A stretch of 64,000 nt of DNA, from positions 62,001 to 126,000 of the forward strand of contig JAHXHS010000010.1 of the NCBI GenBank assembly GCA_025656455.1, in the 5' to 3' direction. Source of the stretch: Candidatus Thiodiazotropha sp. (ex Epidulcina cf. delphinae). Its GTDB lineage: Bacteria > Pseudomonadota > Gammaproteobacteria > Chromatiales > Chromatiaceae. Made by a program: the position numbers and the translations under genes. Positions 44,796 through 55,468 of this stretch are shown here, piece after piece (position 1 is the stretch's first letter; each line of letters opens with the position of its first letter). A model generated the notes under the pieces. It was not told where the DNA came from, searched no databases, and saw nothing but the letters and a program-made list of their open reading frames with translations.

Positions 44796-45191
44796 TCAAT
44801 AGCCTGTATTGGCCTCGCTGCGTATGGCACGGGAAGTATCTTTGAAACCCTGATAGAGATAGGCCCTCTCGGCGACCGTTGCATAGCCGTAGAGCATCTT
44901 CCGGAGCATTTGCCTGACCCCGGCATCGAGTTCACTGAACATCAATCCCAGACAACCGGATTGCTGGTGAACCACCAAAGCCTTGGCCTGGCACTGGTTG
45001 GTGCCGCCGCAAGCACAGACAGGGAATGAGACATCGACTATCGTACTCAACTGCTGTGAGCTGTCGCCAATATCGACTAATATACCGCTCAGGCTGATGT
45101 TACGTATCTTTCCTTTTAACTTGCCGACATTGCGATCATTGATGACGATCTCTACCGATACAAATTTGCGATGGTCACGTCTATGTTCCAT
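44796..45191 (-). CDS. PilZ domain protein (predicted c-di-GMP receptor)
   Basis: The 131-residue single-domain protein has the c-di-GMP motifs R-x3-R in HRRDHRKFV and N-x-S-x2-G in RNISLSGILVDI, followed by the six-strand barrel (VDVSFPVCACGG, LGLMFSELDA). Such proteins couple the second messenger to motility, biofilm or polysaccharide output. A CACGGTNQC stretch is unusual. ATG 45,191 is preferred because GGGGAG lies seven bases upstream; ATG 45,206 is possible. Monocistronic, divergent from the RDD gene. Confidence 0.88.
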   Translation of the reverse strand: MEHRRDHRKFVSVEIVINDRNVGKLKGKIRNISLSGILVDIGDSSQQLSTIVDVSFPVCACGGTNQCQAKALVVHQQSGCLGLMFSELDAGVRQMLRKMLYGYATVAERAYLYQGFKDTSRAIRSEANTGY

Positions 45192-45344
45192 GCGTTCGCT
45201 CCCCATAATCGCTGCTATATCTGGACTTTTAAGTATGGACCCAAATGTGGAAAATTCAAATCAGGAGTATCGCTCCAGAAGCTTAGGGTTTGCCCTAGCG
45301 CCTCATCAGTCGCCAGTCAGATAGCATTCAAAAAAGCCAGTCAT

Positions 45345-45785
45345 ATGCCGATCAATCCCCCAATCGATATGAAAGACGCCGTCGCCCCCGGCCTGCTGCG
45401 CCGCCTGGCCGCCATGTTCTACGATGGGCTGCTGCTGCTGGCGCTACTGTTTGTCGCCACGGCTGCGATAACGCTGCCGCTGGGAAACCCTGAAGGGAAC
45501 AACCTATTGCTTTTTCAGTTTTTTATCTTTGAAATCATACCCTTATCGTTCTTTATCGGCTTCTGGGCCTGGGGTGGTCAGACCCTGGGCATGCGGGCTT
45601 GGCGACTAAAACTGGTACGGAATGACGGTTATCCGGTGGGATGGAACGATGCATTCAAAAGACACCTGGCCGCGCTGTTTTCCCTGCTGATTTTCGGCCT
45701 CGGCTTTTTTTGGATACTGGTCGATTCTGATAAACTCGCTTGGCATGACCGACTCTCAAAAACCCGGTTGGTTATTGTTAAATAA
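45345..45785 (+). CDS. RDD family membrane protein
   Basis: The 146-residue protein has three hydrophobic helices and the RDD family pattern: RRLAAMFYDGLLLLALL (Arg and Asp of the name), QTLGMRAWRLKLVRNDG and KLAWHDRLSKTRLV with the closing Asp. Function is unproven; members are proposed transport-related proteins. ATG 45,345 is used, with no clear ribosome-binding site; ATG 45,369 is an alternative. It converges on pabB, with a palindrome between the two stops. Confidence 0.85.
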   Translation: MPINPPIDMKDAVAPGLLRRLAAMFYDGLLLLALLFVATAAITLPLGNPEGNNLLLFQFFIFEIIPLSFFIGFWAWGGQTLGMRAWRLKLVRNDGYPVGWNDAFKRHLAALFSLLIFGLGFFWILVDSDKLAWHDRLSKTRLVIVK

Positions 45786-45824
45786 GTGATACAGATCACT
45801 CTATTCATGCCGCAGGCAGCGCTT

Positions 45825-45866
45825 TATTAACCCGGCACCCTAACCCTAATAGGTTGCTGGGTTAAT
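45825..45866. repeat. 42-bp member of the TATTAACCCGGC family between convergent RDD and pabB genes
   Basis: TATTAACCCGGCACCCTAAC faces GGTTGCTGGGTTAAT with several mismatches. It ends exactly where the pabB stop codon begins and lies 39 bases after the RDD stop, so it may act as a shared transcript end. Confidence 0.55.
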
Positions 45867-47243
45867 TTACGGCGGTTCGGCGCCCAGGGCGGTAAAGATC
45901 GCGGATGCCTTGTCGAGGCTTTCCTGATATTCGGCCTCTTCGCCGGAATCGGCCACGATACCGCCGCCAGCCCAAAAATCGAGGCATCGGTCGCGAATTA
46001 CAAGGCTCCGTATGGCGATATTGCTGTCCATCGAACCATCCATGCCGATATAAGCGATACTGCCGCAATAGAGGCCTCGCTGGGCCTGCTCCAGTTCGTC
46101 GATGATCTCCATCGCGCGCAGTTTCGGCGCCCCGGTGATGGATCCCCCGGGAAAACAGGCCCGTAACAGGTCAAGCGCGTCCCGGCCAGGGTCCAATTCA
46201 CCGGATACGGTGCTCACCATGTGATGCACCTGGGCGAAAGACTCAATGTCGAACAGGGCGGGCACCTTCACGCTCCCTGTCTTGCAAACTCGTCCGAGAT
46301 CGTTGCGCAGCAGATCGACAATCATCAGATTCTCGGCCCGATCCTTCTCACTGGTGGCTAGGCTGCGGCGTAGTTGACTGTCATTGTGCGGATCCTCGTT
46401 GCGTGGTCGTGTGCCCTTGATCGGCCGGGTCTCCACCCTTCCCCGGTGCAAATGGAGGAAACGCTCCGGCGAGGTGCTCAGAATCGTCGCAAAGGGATAG
46501 TCCATAAACGCGCTGAACGGAGAGGGATTGACCTGGCGCAGATGCCGATAGAGTGACCAGGCGTCACCTTCGATCATCCCACTGAACCGCTGAGCAAAAT
46601 TCACCTGATAGCAATCACCCTCGCGAATATAGTGCTGAATCCTGGCGAATCTGTCGGCATAGGCCGCCCGGCTCAGGTTGCTTCGTATCTCGGAAGAGAG
46701 ACGAAAGGATCTCTCTGCGCGACTGACCGGATGAGAAAAGCCTTGCACCAGTTCGGAGCGAACCCGTTCAGTCCCCCAATCCTCACCGACGAGGCTGACC
46801 AACCAACTCGCACGCGACTCATGATCGACCACCAGCGCCCAATCGTAGAACGCGATCGCCATCTGAGGGAGTGTTTCCCGCTGTTCCATCAAGGCGGGCA
46901 AACGCAACCATCGACGGGCAAGGTCGTAGGAAAAATAGCCAATCGCCCCACCGATAAAGGGTATCTCAGGATGGCTTGGCAATAGCGGCGACGACAGATA
47001 CCCCCTGAGTAGCGCCAGCGGGTCCTCAAATGATAGCTGACGGCCGCTCCTGTCGCATATTTCCGTCTCCTCCCCCCGTGTGACAAGGGTCAGATAAGGC
47101 GATGCCGCGAGGATGTCATATCTACCCTGACTGATCGCCGGCCTGCCGCTGTCGAGAAACACCGACCACTGCTGATGCCGAATGGTCTCGAACAGATCAG
47201 CGCTATCGCTATGATAGGGCAGGCGCTGAAAGCAGGGCGTCAC
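45867..47243 (-). CDS. pabB: Aminodeoxychorismate synthase component I
   Basis: PabB converts chorismate and ammonia to 4-amino-4-deoxychorismate for folate. About 458 residues carry the chorismate-enzyme core: FSAFMDYPFATILSTSPERFL, RPIKGTRPRNEDPHND, ENLMIVDLLRNDLGRVCKTGSVKV and GSITGAPKLRAMEIIDELE. The N-terminal part has IGGAIGYFSYDLARR. Start is uncertain: GTG 47,243 lies five bases after the purA stop but has no clear ribosome-binding site; the open frame extends back into purA. No pabA or pabC is in the window. Confidence 0.93.
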   Translation of the reverse strand: MTPCFQRLPYHSDSADLFETIRHQQWSVFLDSGRPAISQGRYDILAASPYLTLVTRGEETEICDRSGRQLSFEDPLALLRGYLSSPLLPSHPEIPFIGGAIGYFSYDLARRWLRLPALMEQRETLPQMAIAFYDWALVVDHESRASWLVSLVGEDWGTERVRSELVQGFSHPVSRAERSFRLSSEIRSNLSRAAYADRFARIQHYIREGDCYQVNFAQRFSGMIEGDAWSLYRHLRQVNPSPFSAFMDYPFATILSTSPERFLHLHRGRVETRPIKGTRPRNEDPHNDSQLRRSLATSEKDRAENLMIVDLLRNDLGRVCKTGSVKVPALFDIESFAQVHHMVSTVSGELDPGRDALDLLRACFPGGSITGAPKLRAMEIIDELEQAQRGLYCGSIAYIGMDGSMDSNIAIRSLVIRDRCLDFWAGGGIVADSGEEAEYQESLDKASAIFTALGAEPP

Positions 47244-47250
47244 ACTGGAT

Positions 47251-48630
<1,380 letters not shown>

Positions 48631-49812
48631 TCAAACAGAAATCAGCCGCCACTGGTCGGCCTCCAACACCAACCGCTCGTCACACCCCATCTCCGCGGCG
48701 TCCCCGTATTGCCCCGGCAGGGCGCAGACGACCCTTCGCCCCTCGCTCCGTAACCGAGCGATCTCCGTCTGCAGACGGGGATCCTCGGACCAGGGAGCGA
48801 ACACAGAGCCCGGTTCCCCACCCGGCAACGACGGTTGGGCAATCCGGATCAGGGTCTTGAGATCGCTGCTGAAACCAGTGGCCGGTCTTCCCCTACCGAA
48901 GACACCGCCGATCGCATCGTATCTGCCGCCCCTGGCGATCTCTTTTCCACTGCCGGGGACGAAAGCGGCAAACACTACCCCGGTGTGGAAGTGGTATCCG
49001 CGCAATTCGGCAAGGTCGAAATGGACCGGAACCTCGGGCAGCCACTCGGCGATCCGATCGGCCATCTCCTGGAGATAGTCCAGCGCCTGTATCACCGTTG
49101 GCGAGGCCTCCTTTAACACACGCCTCGCCTGAGTCAAGGCATCATCACCATTCAATTCGCCCAGCCTGGCAAGCATCGCCGCATGCCGTGGCGCAATGGA
49201 AAAGGAGTCGAGGAGGGTCTCGATCTCCGGCAAAGCCTTGCGCTGCAAGGCATCAAAGAGTTCAGTCTCCTGCTGCTTGTCGAGACCGGCCTGCGCCGCC
49301 AGCCCCTTGTAAATACCCACATGCCCCAGGTCGAGATAGACATCCCGCACACCGGTCTTATCCAGGGTCTCCATCATCAGTCGCAGGATCTCGATATCGC
49401 TCTCCACCCCGCTGTGACCATACAGTTCCGCACCGATTTGCAAGGGAATGCGGGTACCGGCAAAGCCGTCCGAGCGGGTATGCAGCACCGTGCCAAGATA
49501 GCAGAGACGGGTAGGACTCCGGGAACGAATATGGTGAGCATCGATGCGGGCGGCCTGGGGTGTAATATCGGCGCGCACCCCCATCATTCTACCCGTCAAC
49601 TGATCGGTCAACTTGAAGGTCTTCAGCTCAAGATCGCTGCCTGTCCCCGTCAACAGGGAGTCGAGAAATTCGACAAACGGCGGGATGATGAACTCATAAC
49701 CCCAACGGTGGTAGAGATCGAGCAATTCACGGCGTTTTCGTTCGATTTCGCCGGCCTCCGGGGGAAGCACTTCATCGATGCCGTCAGGCAGTATCCAAGG
49801 TTCGTTTTCCAT
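48631..49812 (-). CDS. hisZ: ATP phosphoribosyltransferase regulatory subunit HisZ
   Basis: HisZ is a histidyl-tRNA-synthetase-like protein that activates short-form HisG in histidine synthesis. The 393 residues have the class II motif 1 region (RKRRELLDLYHRWGYEFIIPPFVEF), motif 2-like DITPQAARIDAH and motif 3-like GGRYDAIGGVFGRGRPATGFS, but no C-terminal anticodon-binding domain. ATG 49,812 fits orthologues; TTG 49,827 overlapping the upstream stop is possible. It sits between DUF2065 and purA, a known arrangement in several gammaproteobacteria lacking the long HisG (family knowledge). Confidence 0.93.
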   Translation of the reverse strand: MENEPWILPDGIDEVLPPEAGEIERKRRELLDLYHRWGYEFIIPPFVEFLDSLLTGTGSDLELKTFKLTDQLTGRMMGVRADITPQAARIDAHHIRSRSPTRLCYLGTVLHTRSDGFAGTRIPLQIGAELYGHSGVESDIEILRLMMETLDKTGVRDVYLDLGHVGIYKGLAAQAGLDKQQETELFDALQRKALPEIETLLDSFSIAPRHAAMLARLGELNGDDALTQARRVLKEASPTVIQALDYLQEMADRIAEWLPEVPVHFDLAELRGYHFHTGVVFAAFVPGSGKEIARGGRYDAIGGVFGRGRPATGFSSDLKTLIRIAQPSLPGGEPGSVFAPWSEDPRLQTEIARLRSEGRRVVCALPGQYGDAAEMGCDERLVLEADQWRLISV

Positions 49813-49823
49813 CTTCGCCACAA

Positions 49824-50009
49824 TCAATTCACCAGATAGAGCAGGATCACTCCGGAAACCATGCTGACCAGACCACTGATTCTCATGGAGCGGTTATCGT
49901 GCTGGGCAATCATCAGTAAGATTTGTCGCATACTGTTGGGACTGAGGAAGGGCCATATTCCTTCGATCACCAACAACAGGGCCAAAGCCACCAGTAAATC
50001 ATGCCACAT
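49824..50009 (-). CDS. DUF2065 family small membrane protein
   Basis: The 61-residue protein has two hydrophobic helices (LLVALALLLVIEGIWPFL and ISGLVSMVSGVILLYL) flanking SMRQILLMIAQHDNRSM. It is the counterpart of E. coli YjeT, found between hflC and purA. The start at ATG 50,009 matches family length; the open frame runs back to 50,057 through a terminator-like hairpin. Unknown function. Confidence 0.85.
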   Translation of the reverse strand: MWHDLLVALALLLVIEGIWPFLSPNSMRQILLMIAQHDNRSMRISGLVSMVSGVILLYLVN

Positions 50010-50022
50010 CGACGAAATCCCC

Positions 50023-50048
50023 AAAAAAAAAACCGGGATCATCCCGGT
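50023..50048 (-). terminator. Terminator-like hairpin just upstream of the DUF2065 gene
   Basis: Read leftward, ACCGGGATGATCCCGGT folds into a stem of seven pairs with a three-base loop and is followed by ten T (50,023-50,032). It ends 14 bases before the ATG of the DUF2065 gene, so it must either end the hflKC transcript or be read through. Confidence 0.6.
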
Positions 50049-50212
50049 CCTGAGCATGCGACCCGTTTAGGCCGTCGGTCATTTTCCCAGAGCCGGGCGC
50101 GGTTGTCCATCAGGAAACAAGTACTGTTGAGAATATTGATGATGGCCTGCGCAGGAATGAAAGGGCTTTGTTTGTGAATGGCGCTTACTTAAGGTGAATA
50201 GCCTGGATCTTA

Positions 50213-50356
50213 GCCGTCATTCCATCAACCGCATCATTCCGGCGAATGCCGGAGAAGTGGTGCATGGATGCACCGTTTACGGACCTAAGGATGAAATCCA
50301 GGGAAATGACACCTGTTGGCGATTCTGGATCCCGGCATTCGCCGGGATGACGGTGG
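50213..50356. repeat. CGTCATTCC...GGATGACG REP-like pair
   Basis: GCCGTCATTCC at 50,213 faces GGGATGACGG at about 50,346, each arm beside a smaller hairpin: CCGGCGAATGCCGG on the left and CCCGGCATTCGCCGGG on the right. The 31,717-31,744 hairpin is a single unit of the same kind. Confidence 0.6.
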
Positions 50357-50490
50357 TTTTGATCTTAGGTAAGTGTCACTCGGCTCGTTTATCGGTCCTC
50401 ACACTCGTACTTTAAAATCGGGCCTTTCATCTTCAATAAAGTATTCATACACACTCCCTTGCATGCTCTCAATATATGCCATACCTCGAT

Positions 50491-51357
50491 TCACTGCCCG
50501 GAGCGATCTTTCAAGTACCGGAAAAAATCGGAATCAGGTTGCAACACCATCACGTCGGACCGATTCTGAAAACTGTTCTTATAAGCATTCAGACTCCGGT
50601 AAAAGGAGTAGAACTCACTGTCCTGTTTATAGGCACCGGCATAGGTTTCGGCCGCTTTTCCATCGCCCTCACCCCGCAGCTTTTCCGCTTCACGGTAGGC
50701 GTCAGCAACAATGACCACACGCTCACGATCGGCATTAGCCCGAATCCTCTCTGCTGCCTCAGCACCCTTGGCTCGCAGGTCTCTGGCAACACGCTCACGT
50801 TCGGCGCGCATGCGTTGATAGACGGACTCGCTCACCTCTGGCGGCAGATCGATCTGCTTGACACGCACATCGAGAATCTCCACCCCCAACTCCGCCGCCT
50901 TGGCATCGGAATCCTTGGTCAGCTTGTCCATGATTTCCGTGCGTTCGCCGGAGATAACCTCCTGCACCGTCCGCTTACCAAACTCATCGCGCAGGCTGGT
51001 ATTGATACGCTCCTGCAACAGGCGCGCCGTTTTATCGAGGCTGCCGCCCGTGGAACGGAAATACTGGGCCACGTCGGCAATACGCCACTTGGCGAAGTAG
51101 TCGACGATGACGTCCTTCTTCTCCGCGGTAAGGAATCGCTCAGGGCGCGCATCCATGGTCTGGATTCGGGCATCGAAGGTCTGCACATTATTAAGGATCG
51201 GCACCATCCAGTGGAGACCGGGCTCATAATCGGTAGTGACGATTTCACCCAGACGCAGCTTCAAGGCCACTTCCCACTGGTTGACGATAAAGGCCGCTGA
51301 ATAGACAGCCACCGCAACCACGGCGCCCACGGGGATCAGCAATTTGGTTGCTTTCAT
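50491..51357 (-). CDS. hflC: Protease modulator HflC
   Basis: HflC forms with HflK the membrane complex that restrains the FtsH protease. The 288-residue protein has an N-terminal helix (LLIPVGAVVAVAVYSAAFIV), a band-7/SPFH domain (VALKLRLGEIVTTDYEPGLHWMVPILNNVQTFDARIQTMD) and a long coiled region (ERVARDLRAKGAEAAERIRANADRERV). The start overlaps the hflK stop (TGATG). Confidence 0.96.
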   Translation of the reverse strand: MKATKLLIPVGAVVAVAVYSAAFIVNQWEVALKLRLGEIVTTDYEPGLHWMVPILNNVQTFDARIQTMDARPERFLTAEKKDVIVDYFAKWRIADVAQYFRSTGGSLDKTARLLQERINTSLRDEFGKRTVQEVISGERTEIMDKLTKDSDAKAAELGVEILDVRVKQIDLPPEVSESVYQRMRAERERVARDLRAKGAEAAERIRANADRERVVIVADAYREAEKLRGEGDGKAAETYAGAYKQDSEFYSFYRSLNAYKNSFQNRSDVMVLQPDSDFFRYLKDRSGQ

Positions 51358-52508
51358 CAGCGCACCCTCCTTGAACGATCGACATTGCGTAGCTTGTTGG
51401 TATCGGTCTGGCTACGAGCGCCCTCCTTCGATGAAAATTGCTGACCTCGACTACCGCTCCCCTGCTCCGTGCTCTGTATCAACTTATCGAGCGGCAGGTA
51501 CATCAGACTGTTGCCCTCCTGGGTGTCGAGCATGACCTTGCTTGTCTGAGCCAGCATGGCTTCGATCGCATCCAGATAGAGGCGTTCCCGGGTCACCTCA
51601 GGCGCCCGCTGATACTCCTTTAGAACCGCCAGAAAACGGCTGGCATCACCCTCAGCCTCGGCAATTACTCGATCCCGGTAGGCATTGGCATCTGCTGTGC
51701 GACGGGCAGCCTCGCCCCGTGCCTGCGGCACTACCTCGTTGGCATAAGCCTCAGCCTGATTTTCCAGCTTTTCCTTATCCTCACGGGCCTTGATGGCATC
51801 GTCGAAGGCGCTCTTGACCTGTTCGGGAGGCTTGGCCGGCTGCATGTTCACACTGGTGATGATAAGACCGGCCTTATAGGCGTCGATCAGACCCTGCGCA
51901 CCGCTCTTGATACGGGCCGCAATGGCGCCGCGGCCCTGAGTGAGGATGAAGTCCAGGTCGCTCTTACCGATGATTTCGCGGACTGCGGTCTCAGTGGCAT
52001 CGCGCATGGTCTTATTGGGATCCCGATCCTGGAAAAGATAGTCCGCCGCGTCCTGAATACGGGATTGGATGGTGAATTCCACATCCACGATATTCTCATC
52101 ACGGGTCAGCATCGTCGCCTTATGACGAAATGAGGTGATCTGGTCCACGTTGACGGGTATCACTTTCTCGAAAGGAAAAGGGATATGCCAGTGCGGCCCG
52201 GGCTGAGTGGTCTCCGAGTAGGCGCCGAAACGCAACACCACGCCTCGTTCGGCGGGTTCCACGATGTAGATGCCGCTGGCCAGCCAGATAAGCAGCGCGA
52301 TAACGATCACCACGCTGATCGACTTGGAGCCGGGCCCTGAGCCTCGGCCAATCGAGGCACCTCCCCGAGACGGTTTTCCACCGCCGAAGATACCACCGAA
52401 TTTCTCCTGAAGCTTCTTTACGACTTCATCCAGGTCCGGAGGACCCTGATCGCCACCCTTACCGCTCCAGGGATCTTTACCGTTCCCACCCGGTTCATTC
52501 CAGGCCAT
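51357..52508 (-). CDS. hflK: FtsH protease activity modulator HflK
   Basis: The 383-residue partner of HflC has a glycine-rich cytoplasmic N-terminus (MAWNEPGGNGKDPWSGK, FGGIFGGGKPSRGG), a single helix (SVVIVIALLIWLASGIYIV), then the SPFH domain (ERGVVLRFGAYSETTQPGPHWHIPFPFE) and a helical tail. ATG 52,508 has TTGGAG upstream and matches orthologues; the longer frame to 52,607 is unsupported. Together HflKC surround FtsH in the inner membrane. Confidence 0.96.
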   Translation of the reverse strand: MAWNEPGGNGKDPWSGKGGDQGPPDLDEVVKKLQEKFGGIFGGGKPSRGGASIGRGSGPGSKSISVVIVIALLIWLASGIYIVEPAERGVVLRFGAYSETTQPGPHWHIPFPFEKVIPVNVDQITSFRHKATMLTRDENIVDVEFTIQSRIQDAADYLFQDRDPNKTMRDATETAVREIIGKSDLDFILTQGRGAIAARIKSGAQGLIDAYKAGLIITSVNMQPAKPPEQVKSAFDDAIKAREDKEKLENQAEAYANEVVPQARGEAARRTADANAYRDRVIAEAEGDASRFLAVLKEYQRAPEVTRERLYLDAIEAMLAQTSKVMLDTQEGNSLMYLPLDKLIQSTEQGSGSRGQQFSSKEGARSQTDTNKLRNVDRSRRVR

Positions 52509-52682
52509 TGAACACTCCAACTTAGTTACTGGTTTAATCTGCTTCGATTCAGCTGACCGAAACCCGGATATGGGGCTGATCGACCATCTTTCAATACCCC
52601 ACGCCAAATCAAGTGCGATTTTTGATTATCCATCTCATCCCACATTGGCGGCATTCTAGCAGGACGCTGTCATCTAGTGTAC

Positions 52683-53966
52683 CTATTCAACGATGCAACT
52701 CTCCAACACGGGTTCTTCCTTCAAGAGCCGCCGGAACTCTCGCTCGGAGATATCGATATCCATCTCCCAGCCCCCCTCATCGGTGCTCGCTTCTTTGAGT
52801 ACCGAGCCACGTTCGAAGAGCAATGCATGCAAACGTCCGTCACCCGGATTCAGGCGCACTTTCTGTGTCACGTGATTTTTTCGGAAGTATTCCGCAAGCG
52901 CCGATATCAGCAAGTCCGTACCCTCTCCGGTCTTCGCGGAAAGCCAGATTCGAACCACCTGTCCCTTTTCATCCCGGTCCATTCTCGGCTCAAAGCCGGC
53001 GAGCAAATCGATTTTATTAAAGACTTCAATCTGATGGACCTTTTCGGCGCCGATTTGTTGCAGTACATCATTCACCTCCGAAATAGAGGTGGCGCGTTGA
53101 TGACTGGCTGCGTCAATCACATGCAATATCAAAGAGGCCTCCGTGGTCTCTTGCAAGGTCGATTTAAATGCGGCCACGAGATCGTGTGGAAGATGGCTGA
53201 TAAACCCCACGGTATCGGCCAGCACGACGGGGTCCTCTCTCCTCAGATCGAGCCTTCTCAGGGTCGGATCGAGGGTGGCGAAGAGTTGATCGGCTGCATA
53301 GACTTGGGATCCCACAAGCGTGTTGAACAAGGTCGATTTACCTGCATTGGTGTAACCGACCAGAGAAACCGTGGGAATATCGGCCCGATCGCGTCCTCGC
53401 CTTCCCTGCTCGCGCTGTGAGTCGACCCTCTCCAAACGCCTCCTGATCTGGTTGATACGCTGATTCAGCAAACGCCTATCGGTTTCCAACTGGGTCTCGC
53501 CCGGTCCGCGTAAACCGATACCACCCTTCTGCCGCTCCAGATGGGTCCACCCCCTCACCAGACGTGTCGACAAATGCCGGAGCTGCGCCAACTCTACCTG
53601 GAGTTTACCTTCAAAGGAACGCGCCCGCTGGGAAAAGATATCCAATATCAGGCCGGTCCTGTCCACCACCCGGCAGCCGAACTCCCGTTCCAGATTCCTC
53701 TCCTGGCTGGGCGACAGGGAATGGTCGAAAATCACCAGGTCGGCCTGTTCCCCCAGCACGATATGTTTGACCTCTTCAGCCTTGCCGCGTCCGATAAAGC
53801 GTTTCGGGTCGGGATGCCGGCGACTCCCCGAGACAAATGACACCACTTCCGCGCCAGCGGAGGTCGCCAGGTCGTGGAATTCATTGATCTCGTCGGGATC
53901 GCTCGACCCGCCGATATCAAGATGAACCAGCACGGCGCGTTCACCCGTATTGGGACGTTCAAACAT
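52683..53966 (-). CDS. hflX: Ribosome-dissociating GTPase HflX
   Basis: HflX splits stalled or heat-damaged 70S ribosomes. The 427 residues contain the N-terminal HflX domain (VVSFVSGSRRHPDPKRFIGRGKAEEV), the helical linker (LRHLSTRLVRGWTHLERQKGGIGLRGPGETQLETDRR) and the GTPase with VGYTNAGKSTLFN, DPTLRR, ADTVGFI and FNKIDLL. ATG 53,966 fits homologues. It follows hfq on the same strand with 96 bases between. Confidence 0.95.
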   Translation of the reverse strand: MFERPNTGERAVLVHLDIGGSSDPDEINEFHDLATSAGAEVVSFVSGSRRHPDPKRFIGRGKAEEVKHIVLGEQADLVIFDHSLSPSQERNLEREFGCRVVDRTGLILDIFSQRARSFEGKLQVELAQLRHLSTRLVRGWTHLERQKGGIGLRGPGETQLETDRRLLNQRINQIRRRLERVDSQREQGRRGRDRADIPTVSLVGYTNAGKSTLFNTLVGSQVYAADQLFATLDPTLRRLDLRREDPVVLADTVGFISHLPHDLVAAFKSTLQETTEASLILHVIDAASHQRATSISEVNDVLQQIGAEKVHQIEVFNKIDLLAGFEPRMDRDEKGQVVRIWLSAKTGEGTDLLISALAEYFRKNHVTQKVRLNPGDGRLHALLFERGSVLKEASTDEGGWEMDIDISEREFRRLLKEEPVLESCIVE

Positions 53967-54062
53967 AATGAAATTGCTACAGGAGTCCGTAGGGGGGTTG
54001 GGATTGTCTAGCGGGCGCAACGAACATACGATACGCCCGTCACCGGAGGATTCGGGAATTGC

Positions 54063-54329
54063 CTAGAAATTACCGCTGCCCGATGGTGCTGGCTCTTCAG
54101 ATTGACCGTTGGCATGCTGAATGCGGACATTTCTCGCCGGTACGACGGTAGAAATCGCATGTTTATAGACCATCTGACTGACGCTGTTCTTCAAAAGCAC
54201 CACAAACTGGTCGAAAGACTCAATCTGTCCCTGCAGTTTGATACCGTTGACCAGGAATATTGAGACCGGCACACGTTCCTTCCGCAGTGCATTCAAAAAA
54301 GGGTCTTGTAAACTTTGCCCTTTAGACAT
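54063..54329 (-). CDS. hfq: RNA chaperone Hfq
   Basis: The 88-residue protein has the Sm1 motif ([35 protein letters not shown]) and Sm2 ([11 protein letters not shown]), with the proximal-face residues conserved. It forms a hexamer that pairs small RNAs with mRNAs, including CsrB-type partners and many stress RNAs. AAGGAGAACC precedes ATG 54,329. The short C-terminal tail ([13 protein letters not shown]) is only about 20 residues. A plausible sigma-70 -10 (TATACA) lies about 30 bases upstream of the ATG. Confidence 0.97.
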   Translation of the reverse strand: MSKGQSLQDPFLNALRKERVPVSIFLVNGIKLQGQIESFDQFVVLLKNSVSQMVYKHAISTVVPARNVRIQHANGQSEEPAPSGSGNF

Positions 54330-54483
54330 GGAGGTTCTCCTTATTGTGTTTGTATAGTGTAAGCAATGACAACAAGCGCAAAAAAACACCGGCGGTAGTA
54401 AAAACTACTCCACAGGCGACAGTGTAGCACAATGTATTTTTTTCCTAGTATTCAAAGTATCAATACCCATGCCCGGCGTGATT

Positions 54484-55467
54484 TTATCCGCTCGGCGGAA
54501 ACGCTTCCACGAACGGCTCCGCAAGATGGGGAAATCGGCCTGAAATCAGCTGTAAAGCCTGTTCCACCACATCCCCATCCTCTTCCAACCAGCGGCACTC
54601 ACTGTCGGCGCGCAGCCAGGTGAACTGCCGCTTCGCCAATTGGCGAGTGGCTATGATCCCTCGCTCGACCATCTCATCGCGGGATAGCTGCCCCAACAGG
54701 TAACCGAGCATCTGCCGGTAGCCTACGGCGCGCATGGATGGCATGGCTGGGGAGAGATCCCCCCGTTGAAGCAACCCCTTGACCTCCTGTTCAAACCCCT
54801 GCGCCAGCATCCGGTGAAAGCGTTGCTCGATCCGTCGATGCAGGCAAGCGCGATCCTGCGTCGCTCGGACCAGCTTCAGCACGCTATATGGAAGCTTATG
54901 ACCCGAATCCCCCTGCTGAAGTTCAGTCAGGGTTCGACCGGTGATTTCGATCACCTCCAGGGCACGCAGGGTTCGTTGAGGATCGTTGGCATGAATCCGC
55001 CTTCCCGCTGCAGGATCGAGCCGTGCCAGGCGCGCGTGCAGCCGCGCCAACCCCAATCGGGACAGTTCAGCCTCCAACCTGGCGCGAATCGTGGGATCGG
55101 CCTCAGGCAGATCGGAGAGACCCTGTTCCAGCGCCTTGAAATAGAGCATCGTGCCCCCCACCAGGAGAGGCACCTTGCCAGCTTGAGTAATGGTGGCCAT
55201 TGTGGCCAGTGCATCTTCCCGGAAGGCGGCCGCAGAGTAACGCTCGGCCGGATCCCTGATATCGATCAGCCGATGCGGTGCGATGCGCAGCGTCTGCGGA
55301 TCCGGCTTCGCGGTGCCTATGTCCATACCCCGATAGATCAGCGCGGAATCGACACTGATGATCTCCAGAGGCAACCGCTTAACCAACTGCACCGCCAGCT
55401 CTGTCTTACCCGAGGCGGTGGGTCCCATGAGGAAGATCGCCGGCGGCGACTCATCCCTGCGATCCAC
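54484..55467 (-). CDS. miaA: tRNA dimethylallyltransferase MiaA
   Basis: MiaA adds the dimethylallyl group to A37 of tRNAs reading UNN codons. The 327-residue protein has the P-loop [17 protein letters not shown], the [18 protein letters not shown] motif, [15 protein letters not shown] and [12 protein letters not shown]. Start GTG 55,467 lies one base after the mutL stop. Downstream of mutL and upstream of hfq, as in E. coli. Confidence 0.96.
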   Translation of the reverse strand: MDRRDESPPAIFLMGPTASGKTELAVQLVKRLPLEIISVDSALIYRGMDIGTAKPDPQTLRIAPHRLIDIRDPAERYSAAAFREDALATMATITQAGKVPLLVGGTMLYFKALEQGLSDLPEADPTIRARLEAELSRLGLARLHARLARLDPAAGRRIHANDPQRTLRALEVIEITGRTLTELQQGDSGHKLPYSVLKLVRATQDRACLHRRIEQRFHRMLAQGFEQEVKGLLQRGDLSPAMPSMRAVGYRQMLGYLLGQLSRDEMVERGIIATRQLAKRQFTWLRADSECRWLEEDGDVVEQALQLISGRFPHLAEPFVEAFPPSG

Positions 55468-55468
55468 C

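Larger units (their letters stand above)
50010..50490. other. 481-base gap between hflC and the DUF2065 gene
   Basis: It holds a terminator-like hairpin (50,023-50,048) and a REP-like pair (50,213-50,356). A 19-codon leftward frame starting MNTLLKMKGP near 50,454 is preceded by GGGAG, but nothing else supports it as a gene. In E. coli hflC and yjeT are closer together. Confidence 0.4.

Noticed and set aside
50395..50454. 19-codon leftward ORF with GGGAG upstream
   Set aside because: Too short to support without conservation; the ribosome-binding-site-like sequence can occur by chance.
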